Positions 26,112 to 34,461 of a stretch of DNA of 64,000 nt are shown here, one piece after another (position 1 is the stretch's first letter; each line of letters opens with the position of its first letter). Position numbers and translations under genes: made by a program. The notes under the pieces were generated by a model. The model saw nothing but the letters and a program-made list of their open reading frames with translations, had not been told where the DNA came from and ran no database searches. The stretch lies in assembly GCF_900113835.1 (NCBI RefSeq), contig NZ_FOQV01000002.1, forward strand, positions 930,001 to 994,000, written 5' to 3'. The stretch is from Allobosea sp. OK403. Its GTDB lineage: Bacteria; Pseudomonadota; Alphaproteobacteria; Rhizobiales; Beijerinckiaceae.

Positions 26112-27287
26112 ATGACGAAATCCGCCTTCGGACGGCAGTCCTTGCGCGCGTCCGCGCTGCAAGCCCTTGCTGTCACAACCTTGCTGTCGCTGCCGGCTCT
26201 TGCCGCCGATCCGATCAAGATCGGCGCCGTCCTCTCGGCAAGCGGCCCTGCAGCCTTCCTCGGTGACCCGGAGGCGAAGACCCTCAAGATCTATGTCGAG
26301 GAGCTGAACAAGAAGGGCGGCGTGCTGGGCCGCCAGATCGAGCTCGTGCTCTATGACGATGGTGGCGACGCCAACAAGGCACGCACCTTCGCGACGCGGC
26401 TGATCGAGGACGACAAGGTCGTCGCCATGGTCGGCGGCTCCACGACAGGCACGACCATGGCGATGATCCCGGTCTTCGAGGACGCCAAGGTGCCGTTCGT
26501 TTCCGTTGCTGGCGCGATCGAGATCATCGAGCCCGTACGCAGCTTCGTGTTCAAGACGCCCCATACCGACAAGACCGCCTGCGAAAAGATCTTCGAGGAC
26601 ATGAAGGCGCGCAGCCTGACCAAGATCGGCATGATCTCCGGCACCGACGGCTTCGGCAAGTCGATGCGCGCCCAGTGCCTGCGGGTCGTGAAGGATTACG
26701 GCATCACGATCGTGGCCGATGAGAGCTATGGCGCGACCGATTCCGACATGACGCCGCAGCTCAACAAGATCAAGAACACCGCCGGACTCCAGGCTGTGGT
26801 CAATCCCGGTTTCGGCCAGGGCCCGGCGATCGTGACGCGCAACTATGGTCAGCTCAGCATCGGGCTGCCGCTCTACCAGAGCCACGGCGTCGCCTCGAAG
26901 AGCTTCATCGATCTCGCCGGCCCCGCCGCTGAAGGCATAAGGCTGCCGGCCCCTGCCCTGCTCGTCGCCGACAAGCTTGCTGACGCCGACACACAGAAGG
27001 CGGTGGTGACCGCCTATAAGACATCCTACGAGAAGGCCGTCGGCCAGCCCGTCTCCACCTTCGGCGGCTATGCCTTCGACGGCATTCAACTCGTGGTCGA
27101 GGCGATCCAGAAGGCCAAGGGCACCGACCCGCAGAAGATCCGTGACGCGCTGGAAGCCACTAAGGGCTATGTCGGCGTCACCGGAATCTACACGATGTCG
27201 GCGACCGACCATCTCGGACTGGGCACCGAGTCCTTCCGGATGCTGGAAGTCAGGAACGGCGGCTGGGTCGAAGTCGGCGCGCGCTGA
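26112..27287 (+). CDS. Branched-chain-amino-acid-type ABC substrate-binding protein
   Basis: A 391-residue LivJ-type periplasmic binding protein. It has a signal peptide (ending LPALAADP) and the family start IKIGAVLSASGPAAFLGDPEAKTL, then NKKGGVLGRQIELVLYDDGGD. The ATG at 26112 follows a GGAGG site by 9 bases; an upstream TTG would be weaker. The PaaR-type operator upstream and location beside the paa genes make phenylacetate or a related aromatic acid the likely ligand, not leucine. Confidence 0.9.
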   Translation: MTKSAFGRQSLRASALQALAVTTLLSLPALAADPIKIGAVLSASGPAAFLGDPEAKTLKIYVEELNKKGGVLGRQIELVLYDDGGDANKARTFATRLIEDDKVVAMVGGSTTGTTMAMIPVFEDAKVPFVSVAGAIEIIEPVRSFVFKTPHTDKTACEKIFEDMKARSLTKIGMISGTDGFGKSMRAQCLRVVKDYGITIVADESYGATDSDMTPQLNKIKNTAGLQAVVNPGFGQGPAIVTRNYGQLSIGLPLYQSHGVASKSFIDLAGPAAEGIRLPAPALLVADKLADADTQKAVVTAYKTSYEKAVGQPVSTFGGYAFDGIQLVVEAIQKAKGTDPQKIRDALEATKGYVGVTGIYTMSATDHLGLGTESFRMLEVRNGGWVEVGAR

Positions 27288-27359
27288 GGCGCGCCGGAAC
27301 TGGTCGCCCCTTTCCCCGGCCGGGGCACAGCCTCGGCGCCAGCGCATCTGCGAGACGCC

Positions 27360-28232
27360 ATGGCCGAGTTCCTGCAACTGCTCTTCTCAGGCCTGACGGT
27401 CGGGGCGGTCTACGCCCTCGTCGCGCTCGGCTTCACGCTGATCTACAACGCCTCCGACGTGATCAATTTCGCCCAGGGCGACTTCGTCATGATCGGCGGC
27501 ATGGGCACGGTGTTTCTGGCAGCGGCTGGCCTGTCCCTGCCGCTCGCCGCCTTCATCGCGATCCTGGCGGCGGTCGCCGCCGGATTGCTGCTGCACCGCC
27601 TGGCGATCGAGCCGGCGCGCGGCGCCTCGCCGGTTGCGCTGATCATGATCACGATCGGCGCCTCGATCTTCATCAAGGGCGTCGCCCAGATCGTCTTCGA
27701 CAAGCAGTTCCACTCGCTGCCCGCCTTCACCGGCTCGGACCCGATCGCGCTTGGCGGCGCGACCATCCTGCCGCAGAGTCTCTGGGTCGTCGGTGGCGCG
27801 ATCGTGCTATTTATCGCCCTCTATCTCTTCCTGGAACGGACCCTGCTCGGCAAGGCGGTGCTCGCCACCGCCGCCAACCGCCTTGCGGCGCGTCTGGTCG
27901 GGATCAACGTCAAGGTCATCCTCGCGCTCGCCTTCGGCGTCTCCGCCGCCATCGGCGCGATCGCCGGCGTCCTCGTGACGCCGATCACGCTGACGCGCTA
28001 CGACATCGGTACCTTGTTCGCCTTGAAGGGATTTGCGGCGGCGATGGTGGGCGGCATGGGCCATCCGCTCGGCGCCGTGGTCGGCGGCATCCTGATCGGC
28101 CTGATGGAAGCCTTCGGAGCAGGCTATATCAGCTCGACCTATAAGGACGGCGTCGCCTTCCTCGCCATCCTTCTGGTGCTGTTCTTCATGCCGCGCGGCC
28201 TGTTCGGCGGCGGCAGCGTGGAGCGCGTCTGA
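27360..28232 (+). CDS. ABC transporter permease, LivH type
   Basis: A 290-residue inner-membrane permease with eight or so hydrophobic segments. The N-terminus LLFSGLTVGAVYALVALGFTLIYNASDVINFAQGDF is diagnostic of LivH. It overlaps the next permease by one base (TGATG). Confidence 0.93.
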   Translation: MAEFLQLLFSGLTVGAVYALVALGFTLIYNASDVINFAQGDFVMIGGMGTVFLAAAGLSLPLAAFIAILAAVAAGLLLHRLAIEPARGASPVALIMITIGASIFIKGVAQIVFDKQFHSLPAFTGSDPIALGGATILPQSLWVVGGAIVLFIALYLFLERTLLGKAVLATAANRLAARLVGINVKVILALAFGVSAAIGAIAGVLVTPITLTRYDIGTLFALKGFAAAMVGGMGHPLGAVVGGILIGLMEAFGAGYISSTYKDGVAFLAILLVLFFMPRGLFGGGSVERV

Positions 28233-29179
28233 TGCTCAAGAGCGCATTGCGGTCGCGCTGGGCGACGCTCGCTGTCTTGGCGCTCACGATGGCGATCGTG
28301 CCGCTGATCGCCCCGTCGGCCTTCTATCTGCGCGTGGCGGCGCTGGTCTGGATTTTCGCGCTTGCCGCGCTCGGGCTGACGATCCTGATGGGTTATGCCG
28401 GGCAGGTCAGCCTCGGCCATGCCGGCTTTCTCGGTATCGGCGCCTATGGCGTGGCAATCGGCCCGACCCATCTTAGCCTCTCGCCGCTGCTGTCGCTGGT
28501 TCTGGCGGCGGCATCGTCGGGCGTCATTGCCTATGTCGTCGGACGGCCGATCCTGCGATTGAAGGGCTATTACCTTGCCATCGCGACGCTCGGCTTTGGC
28601 CTCATCCTGGCGCTGATCTTCCAGAGCGAAAGCGCGATCACAGGCGGACCTGACGGCATGGCGGTGGCGCGCCTCACGGTGTTCGGCTGGCGCATTGCCG
28701 GGGCCATGCAGTGGTACTGGGTCAGCGCCGGCATACTGCTCGTCGGCGCCTGGATTGCGCTCAACATCGCCGACAGCCCATCCGGCCGGGCTCTGCGCGC
28801 CGTGCACGACAGCGAGGTCGCGGCAGCGGGCGCGGGCGTCGATGTCGCGGCCAAGAAGCTCGCCGCCTTCGTGGCCGCTGCCGTCTATGCTGCCATCGCC
28901 GGTGGGCTGCTTGCCTGCATGAACGGCCTGATCACGCCCGATGCGGCGAGCTTCATGCACTCGGTCGAGTTTGTCGCGATGGTGATCATCGGCGGTCTCG
29001 GCTCCGTTCTCGGTGCTGTCGTTGGTGCGGCGTTCCTGATCGTTCTGCCGCAGGCGCTGACCTCCTTGCAGGAATACGAACAGGCCGTGCTTGGCCTGCT
29101 GATCATGGTCTTCATGATCGTGCTGCCGACAGGGATCGTGCCGTCGCTGCGCAACTGGCTTGCGGAGCGCCTCGCATGA
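28232..29179 (+). CDS. ABC transporter permease, LivM type
   Basis: A 315-residue inner-membrane permease. LTILMGYAGQVSLGHAGFLGIGAYG and the EAA-like loop SPSGRALRAVHDSEVAAAGAGVDV are typical of LivM. The stop overlaps the ATPase start by ATGA. Confidence 0.93.
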   Translation: MLKSALRSRWATLAVLALTMAIVPLIAPSAFYLRVAALVWIFALAALGLTILMGYAGQVSLGHAGFLGIGAYGVAIGPTHLSLSPLLSLVLAAASSGVIAYVVGRPILRLKGYYLAIATLGFGLILALIFQSESAITGGPDGMAVARLTVFGWRIAGAMQWYWVSAGILLVGAWIALNIADSPSGRALRAVHDSEVAAAGAGVDVAAKKLAAFVAAAVYAAIAGGLLACMNGLITPDAASFMHSVEFVAMVIIGGLGSVLGAVVGAAFLIVLPQALTSLQEYEQAVLGLLIMVFMIVLPTGIVPSLRNWLAERLA

Positions 29180-29964
29180 GCCTGCTCAGTGTCTCTGGTC
29201 TCGGCATCAGCTTCGGCGGCGTCGTCGCCGTGGATGGCGTCGGCTTTTCAGTCTCGCCCGGCGAGGTGTTTTCCATCATCGGTCCCAATGGCGCCGGCAA
29301 GACCACCTTGTTCAACCTCGTCACGGGAATCTACCGCCCACAGAGAGGTGATGTGCGGCTCGATGGGCAGTCGATGATCGGACTATCCCCGCATCTCCTG
29401 GTGCGGCGCGGCATGGCGCGGACCTTCCAGAACCTGCAGATCTTTTTCCGGATGACGACGATCGAGAACGTCATGGTCGGCCGCCACCTCGCTGAGCGCT
29501 CATCGTTCCTGTCGGACCTTCTCGGCTTGCCCAATGTCGCCAGGCAGAACCGCCTGACGCGCGACGCCGCCTTCGCCTTGCTGGAGCGTGTCGGTCTTGC
29601 CGCCCACGCCGACGCGAATGCCGGCTCGCTGCCCTATGGCGCGCTCAAGCGCCTGGAGATCGCGCGTGCGCTCGCCGCCGAGCCGAAGGTGCTCCTGCTC
29701 GACGAACCGGCGGCCGGCTGCAACGCGATCGAGACCGAGGCGATCGATGCGCTGATCGTCGAGATCGCCCGGTCGGGCACGGCCGTCGTCCTGATCGAGC
29801 ATGACATGAAGCTGGTGATGAAGATTTCCGACCGGATCCTGGTCCTGGCCCAAGGTCGCCCGCTCGCGGAGGGGACGCCGCGCACGATCCGCGACGATCC
29901 AGCCGTGATCGCGGCCTATCTCGGCGACCATGGCAGCAGGGAGGCCGATCGTGCTCACGGTTGA
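29176..29964 (+). CDS. ABC transporter ATP-binding protein, LivG type
   Basis: A 262-residue ATPase. Walker A is GPNGAGKTT, followed by RGMARTFQNLQIF (Q-loop), Walker B LLLDEPAAG and the H-loop EHDMKLVM. The signature region is SLPYGALKRLEIARAL, in which the usual LSYG is replaced by LPYG. The start is the ATG overlapping livM; the longer open frame upstream is a shadow. LivF-like ATPase overlaps its end. Confidence 0.92.
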   Translation: MSLLSVSGLGISFGGVVAVDGVGFSVSPGEVFSIIGPNGAGKTTLFNLVTGIYRPQRGDVRLDGQSMIGLSPHLLVRRGMARTFQNLQIFFRMTTIENVMVGRHLAERSSFLSDLLGLPNVARQNRLTRDAAFALLERVGLAAHADANAGSLPYGALKRLEIARALAAEPKVLLLDEPAAGCNAIETEAIDALIVEIARSGTAVVLIEHDMKLVMKISDRILVLAQGRPLAEGTPRTIRDDPAVIAAYLGDHGSREADRAHG

Positions 29965-30652
29965 GGGCTTGTCCTCGGCCTATGGCCGAATCGCGGTTTT
30001 GCATGAGGTCAGCCTGACCGTGGCGCAGGGCGAGATCGTTGCGCTGGTCGGCTCGAACGGCGCCGGCAAGACGACGCTGCTGCGGACGATCTCCGGCGTG
30101 CAGCCGCTGACGGGAGGGCGCATCCTGTTCGATGGAGCGCGAATAGAGCACATGCCCGCTCATGCCCGTGTCGGACTCGGCATCGCGCAATCGCCCGAGG
30201 GGCGCCAGGTCTTCGGCCCTCTCAGCGTCGAGGACAATCTGCGCCTGGGCGCCTTCCGCAGACAGGATGCCGGCCTCGCGGAGCGGCTCGCCCAGGCCTA
30301 TGCGATGTTCCCGATCCTTAGGGAGAAGCGCGCCATACCAGCGATGAGCCTGTCAGGCGGGCAGCAGCAGATGCTCGCGATCGCTCGCGCCTTGATGGCC
30401 GCGCCCAAGCTGCTCCTGCTCGATGAGCCGTCGCTGGGCCTCGCGCCGCTGCTGGTCGACCAGATCCTGAATGCCGTCGTCTCGCTGCGGGATCGGGGAA
30501 TGACGATCCTCCTCGTGGAGCAGAATGCCTCGGCTGCGCTGGCCATCGCCGATCGCGGCTATGTGCTGGAGACGGGTAGAATGGTTCATCAAGGCGCGGC
30601 CCAGTCATTGCTGGCCGATCCCAGGATGCGGGCTGCCTATCTCGGACTTTGA
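29951..30652 (+). CDS. ABC transporter ATP-binding protein, LivF type
   Basis: A 233-residue ATPase with Walker A GSNGAGKTT, signature LSGGQQQMLAIARAL and Walker B LLLDEPSLGLAP. The GTG at 29951 is preferred because AGGGAGG lies 6 bases upstream; the ATG at 29930 has no ribosome site and would lengthen the overlap with livG from 14 to 35 bases. Last gene of the importer operon. Confidence 0.92.
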   Translation: MLTVEGLSSAYGRIAVLHEVSLTVAQGEIVALVGSNGAGKTTLLRTISGVQPLTGGRILFDGARIEHMPAHARVGLGIAQSPEGRQVFGPLSVEDNLRLGAFRRQDAGLAERLAQAYAMFPILREKRAIPAMSLSGGQQQMLAIARALMAAPKLLLLDEPSLGLAPLLVDQILNAVVSLRDRGMTILLVEQNASAALAIADRGYVLETGRMVHQGAAQSLLADPRMRAAYLGL

Positions 30653-30712
30653 ACGGGTGCCCTACGCCGCGACACGCTGCGGATGACGGTTCCGTCCGAA
30701 TGCGACGTGATC

Positions 30713-31738
30713 TTAGGGCGTACGGCCACGGGCTTGCGCTGAGGCCAGCCGGCCGGCCAGTTCAATGGCCGTCTGGAGCGCGCCTGGCGAGGCCACGCCC
30801 TTGCCGACGATATCGAAGGCCGTGCCATGGGCTGGCGTGGTGAAGATGATCTCGAGCCCGGCCGTCACCGTGACGCCGCGATTGAAGCCTTTCAGCTTCG
30901 TCGCGATCTGGCCCTGGTCGTGATACATCGCAACGACGCTGTCGAACTCGCCGGCGAAGGCGCGGATATAGACGGTATCGGCGGGATAGGGGCCGGTGCA
31001 GGCGATGCCTGTCGCCGCGATCCGCTCCACGGTCGGGCGGATCAACTCGATCTCGTCGCGGCCGAACAGGCCGTTCTCGCCGGCATGAGGGTTGAGCGCG
31101 GCAACGGCGATGCGCGGCTTTGCGATGCCGGCGCTTTTCATCATCCGGTCCACCAGCTCCACCGCATCCGTGATCGCGCGCGCATCGATCAGGTCGATCG
31201 CTTCGCGCAGCGAGACATGGGAGGTCACGCGCGACATCCACTGGCCGTCGAGCACGTTCATCTCCGAGAAATAGCCCTGGTGCTTCAGCAGATGCGCGAA
31301 CAGCTTGTGCTCGTCGGGAAAGCGCCAGCCGCCCGCGAACATCGCAGCCTTGTTGAGCGGCGCGAAGGTGATGGCGTCGAGCTTGCCCGCCTGCGCGAGG
31401 CCGATCGCATGGGCCAGCGTCTCACCGGTTATGCGGCCAGATTCGGCTGACATCGCTCCCCGTCCAAGCGCCGCGGGATCGGCATTGCCGAGATCGATCA
31501 ACGGAACCTCAGGCGCATCCCAATCGATCTCACCGCCTTCCGCGACGCTGCTCCAGCGCATTTGCACCGCGGCATCGCGCGCGCCCTGTTCCAGCACGCG
31601 CCGGTCGCCGATCGCAACCAGCCGCACATGGTCGCGCCAGCCGCCATCGGCCAGCACCTTGGCCGCGATCTCCGGGCCAATGCCAGTGCAATCTCCGAAG
31701 AGGAGGCCGAGGCGAGGCTTGTCTTGCATGGCGGCCAT
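30713..31738 (-). CDS. PdxA family dehydrogenase (4-hydroxythreonine-4-phosphate dehydrogenase-like)
   Basis: A 341-residue metal-dependent dehydrogenase. LFGDCTGIGPEIAAKVL, PDEHKLFAHLL, TSHVSLREAIDLI, MYHDQGQIATKL and TPAHGTAFDIVGKG carry the family's metal-binding histidines and aspartates. The start at 31738 follows AGGGGA; longer forms add a hydrophobic tail. PdxA-like proteins outside vitamin B6 synthesis act on 4-phospho-threonate or -erythronate (PdxA2) or aromatic dihydrodiols. A catabolic role is likely here given the neighbours; it may connect with the OtnK/OtnC chemistry at the left end, but this is inference. Confidence 0.85.
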   Translation of the reverse strand: MAAMQDKPRLGLLFGDCTGIGPEIAAKVLADGGWRDHVRLVAIGDRRVLEQGARDAAVQMRWSSVAEGGEIDWDAPEVPLIDLGNADPAALGRGAMSAESGRITGETLAHAIGLAQAGKLDAITFAPLNKAAMFAGGWRFPDEHKLFAHLLKHQGYFSEMNVLDGQWMSRVTSHVSLREAIDLIDARAITDAVELVDRMMKSAGIAKPRIAVAALNPHAGENGLFGRDEIELIRPTVERIAATGIACTGPYPADTVYIRAFAGEFDSVVAMYHDQGQIATKLKGFNRGVTVTAGLEIIFTTPAHGTAFDIVGKGVASPGALQTAIELAGRLASAQARGRTP

Positions 31739-31762
31739 GACGTCCCCTAAATTCAAGATGCT

Positions 31763-31776
31763 TATTGTCGACAATA
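31763..31776. promoter_or_regulatory. GntR-type operator, site 1
   Basis: TATTGTCGACAATA is a perfect 14-base palindrome between the divergent pdxA-like and dehalogenase-like genes. Its core ATTGTCGACAAT matches sites at 36996, 42021 and 42051, pointing to a shared GntR (FCD-type) regulator. Confidence 0.7.
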
Positions 31777-31815
31777 TGATATTCATCGCATGGGATCTGG
31801 CGAGGAGCAATGCCG

Positions 31816-32781
31816 ATGATGCTGGAACGATCGGACGGTGATACGCGCCGGCCACCTTTATTGCCGCATGGCCCCGTGCTGATGGCGGGCTTCGAGCGGC
31901 GCAGGATCCGCACCCGCGGCGCCGAGATCGAGGTCGCCATCGCCGGCAGCGGACCGCCGCTGCTGCTGATCCACGGCAACCCGCTCAACCTGGCGAGCTG
32001 GCACAAGATCGCACCCTCGCTGGCGCAGAGCTTTACGGTGGTGGCGACCGACCTGCGTGGCTATGGCGACAGCTCCAAGCCGGAGGGTGGCGGGGACCAT
32101 TCCGAATACAGCTTCCGCGCCATGGGCGAGGACAATTTCGACGTGATGGACGCGCTCGGCTTCGGCAGCTTCGCGATTGCGGGACACGACCGGGGCGCCC
32201 GCGTCGCCTTCCGCATGGCGCTCGACCAGCCGCATCGCGTCATGGCGCTGGCGGCGCTCGACATCGTGCCGACCCACCATGTCCTGACCCATGTCAGCCT
32301 GGGCTGGGGGCTGGAATCCTATCACTGGTTCTTCATGGCGCAGAAGGCGCCCTTCCCCGAGCGATTGATCTGCGCCGATCTCGATTATTACATCCGCTAC
32401 AAGCTCAACAAGAAAGGCGTCGGGCTCGAGATCTTCACACCCGAGGCGCTGGCCGATTATGCCCGCTGCACGACGCCGGAGCAGATTCACGCCGTCTGCG
32501 AGGACTACCGCGCCACGGTGACGCTCGACCTCGCCATGGACACGGCCGATTACGGCAAGCGCAAGATCGACTGTCCGGTCCTCGTACTATGGGGCTCGAA
32601 CAGCCATTGCGGCCGGCATTTCAAGCCGATCGAGGCCTGGAGCGAATGGGCGCACGACCTGCGCGGTTGGGCGATCCCGACCGGCCATTACCCGGCTGAG
32701 CACCGACCCGACCTCGTCTACGCCAGCTTCCACGCGTTCTTCTCGGGCCGGGAACCCGCGCCCTACAGCGAAGCCGCCTGA
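31816..32781 (+). CDS. Alpha/beta hydrolase of the haloacetate dehalogenase family
   Basis: A 321-residue hydrolase closely resembling fluoroacetate dehalogenases. Numbered from the ATG at 31816, the nucleophile D125 in GHDRGAR, carboxylate-binding R126 and R129, acid D149 in LDIVPT, halide-pocket H170-W171 in SYHWFF and Y231 in EDYRAT, and H291 in TGHYPAE are all present. An Asp nucleophile excludes ordinary serine esterase chemistry. GAGGAG at 31802-31807 favours 31816 over the closer ATG at 31810. It is coupled to a rhodanese gene by TGATG. Dehalogenation of a 2-haloacid is likely by residues but unproven. Confidence 0.85.
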   Translation: MMLERSDGDTRRPPLLPHGPVLMAGFERRRIRTRGAEIEVAIAGSGPPLLLIHGNPLNLASWHKIAPSLAQSFTVVATDLRGYGDSSKPEGGGDHSEYSFRAMGEDNFDVMDALGFGSFAIAGHDRGARVAFRMALDQPHRVMALAALDIVPTHHVLTHVSLGWGLESYHWFFMAQKAPFPERLICADLDYYIRYKLNKKGVGLEIFTPEALADYARCTTPEQIHAVCEDYRATVTLDLAMDTADYGKRKIDCPVLVLWGSNSHCGRHFKPIEAWSEWAHDLRGWAIPTGHYPAEHRPDLVYASFHAFFSGREPAPYSEAA

Positions 32782-34382
32782 TGGCTGCGGTCGATCCGCA
32801 TGAGGCGAAACGGCGGCTGCATGCGCCCAGTGAGATCGCCTGCCTCGATGTGCGAGAACACGGCCAATACGGCGAGGGTCATCCCTTCCTCGCCGTGCCC
32901 TGCCCCTATAGCCGGCTTGAGGCCATGGTCGCGGCTCTCGTGCCGCGCCGTGACGTACCGATCATCCTGGTCGACGAAGGCGACGGCCTGGCACGGCGCG
33001 CCACAAAGCGTCTAGCCGCGCTGGGCTATGCGGAGATTGACTGGATCGACGGTGGCGCCCCCGCCTGGGCAGCCGCAGGCTACACCCTGTTCAAGGGCGT
33101 AAACCTGCCGAGCAAGACGCTGGGCGAGCTGGTCGAGGCGCAGTGGCATAGTCCCGCTATGGGACCGGATGCTCTCGAGGCGTGGCGGAGCGAGTACCGG
33201 TCCTTTCAACTGTTCGACGGCCGCCCCGCCGTCGAATTCGCCAAGATGACCATTCCCGGATCGCGCTCCATGCCCAATGGCGAGGCGGGTCATCGCTGGG
33301 AGGCGCTCGCCCCGGAAGGCGGCCCGGTCGTGATCAATTGCGCGGGGCGCACACGCAGCATCATCGGGGCGGCAGGTCTCGCGCTCATGCAACCCGGATT
33401 GCCCGTGCTCGCCCTGGAGAACGGTACTCAGGGCTGGGCCTTGTCGGGCCGCACTCTGGCGCATGGCGTGGCCGCAGCGCCCCTGCCGGCAGCGCAGACC
33501 GCGGCAAGTCGGCAGCGCGCCGATGCCTTCATGGCGGCACATGGCCTCCTGCAGATCGATCGCGCCGAAGCCGACAGGCTTGCGCGCGAGCCGGGCCGGA
33601 CGACCTATCTCCTCGATGTGCGCGATCCCACCGAGCATTCGGCCGCGCCGCACGCCGCCGCGCCCTCCGCGCCGGGTGGCCAGCTCGTCCAGGCCACGGA
33701 CCAATGGATCGGCGTGCGGCGCGCCCGCGTGATCCTCGCCGACGATACCGGCTTGCGGGCGGCGCTTGCCGCCTTCTGGCTGCGTCAGCTCGGCTACGAG
33801 ACCTGTGTGCTTGCCGGCATCGATGCCTGGCCCGCCGATTGGCGCCTGCCCGTCGAGCCCCTTGGACGACGGCATCCGGCCGCACTGCCTGAGGTCGCGG
33901 CGAGCGAAGCTGTCTCGCGAGCCCGGGAGGGCGACCTCCTGCTCGATCTGCGCGGCTCGTTCGACTATCGCGCAGGGCATCTGCCCGGCGCCGCGTGGTC
34001 GATCCGCCCCCGCCTGCCGGCAGTGGCCGGACGCGGCGTCCTGCTGGCCGGCGATACGAGCACCACGGCCTTGGCCACCATCGACCTGATCGAGGCCGGC
34101 GCTGTCTCGGTGCACAGGATCGCGGGCGATGCGCAGGGCTGGCGCAATGCCGGACTTGCCCTGGAAACCTCACCGGACGCCCCCGCCGACGCTGACGCGA
34201 TCGACTTCCAGTTCTTCGTGCACGACCGGCATGACGGCAATCTCGATGCCGCCCGGCGCTACCTCGCCTGGGAAATGGGCCTCCTCGCCCAGCTCGACGA
34301 CGCCGAACGCGGCGAGTACCGGCTGGATGCGATTGATCTCAGAGCAGGATGCGAAAAAGTGGGAACCGGTTTTTCGCGTTGA
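32781..34382 (+). CDS. Four-domain rhodanese-like protein
   Basis: A 533-residue protein made of four tandem rhodanese domains, roughly 1-110, 120-240, 255-370 and 380-475. Only domain 2 keeps an active-site cysteine (C187 in INCAGRTRS); domains 1, 3 and 4 show aspartate at or near this place (VDEGDG, ADDTGL, AGDTST). Known rhodanese relatives transfer sulphane sulphur. The stop is unusual: the last 14 or so residues are encoded by a palindromic repeat beginning at 34342. It is co-translated with the dehalogenase-like hydrolase. Confidence 0.88.
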   Translation: MAAVDPHEAKRRLHAPSEIACLDVREHGQYGEGHPFLAVPCPYSRLEAMVAALVPRRDVPIILVDEGDGLARRATKRLAALGYAEIDWIDGGAPAWAAAGYTLFKGVNLPSKTLGELVEAQWHSPAMGPDALEAWRSEYRSFQLFDGRPAVEFAKMTIPGSRSMPNGEAGHRWEALAPEGGPVVINCAGRTRSIIGAAGLALMQPGLPVLALENGTQGWALSGRTLAHGVAAAPLPAAQTAASRQRADAFMAAHGLLQIDRAEADRLAREPGRTTYLLDVRDPTEHSAAPHAAAPSAPGGQLVQATDQWIGVRRARVILADDTGLRAALAAFWLRQLGYETCVLAGIDAWPADWRLPVEPLGRRHPAALPEVAASEAVSRAREGDLLLDLRGSFDYRAGHLPGAAWSIRPRLPAVAGRGVLLAGDTSTTALATIDLIEAGAVSVHRIAGDAQGWRNAGLALETSPDAPADADAIDFQFFVHDRHDGNLDAARRYLAWEMGLLAQLDDAERGEYRLDAIDLRAGCEKVGTGFSR

Positions 34383-34461
34383 TCCTGCTCTCGCTTTTGG
34401 ATGAGAGCCGGATGATGTCTGATGGCATCACTTTGTGATTCCATCAGACATCATCCGGCTC
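34342..34461. repeat. Composite palindromic repeat, copy 2 (modules A and B)
   Basis: Module A (34342-34390) folds through GAGCAGGAT/ATCCTGCTC and GCGAAAAA/TTTTTCGC. Module B (34405-34461) has perfect 21-base arms starting GAGCCGGATGATGTC and an inner ATCAC/GTGAT hairpin. It encodes the rhodanese C-terminus and ends on the stop codon of the convergent dehydrogenase gene, so it probably also terminates both transcripts. Confidence 0.9.

Noticed and set aside
26112..30652. Leucine/isoleucine/valine uptake for the Liv operon
   Set aside because: The families match, but the PaaR-type operator and paa neighbours favour an aromatic acid; the amino acid names were not used.
31816..32781. Epoxide hydrolase for the alpha/beta hydrolase
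   Set aside because: Both use an Asp nucleophile, but the His-Trp halide pocket and paired arginines fit haloacetate dehalogenases better than the two lid tyrosines of epoxide hydrolases.
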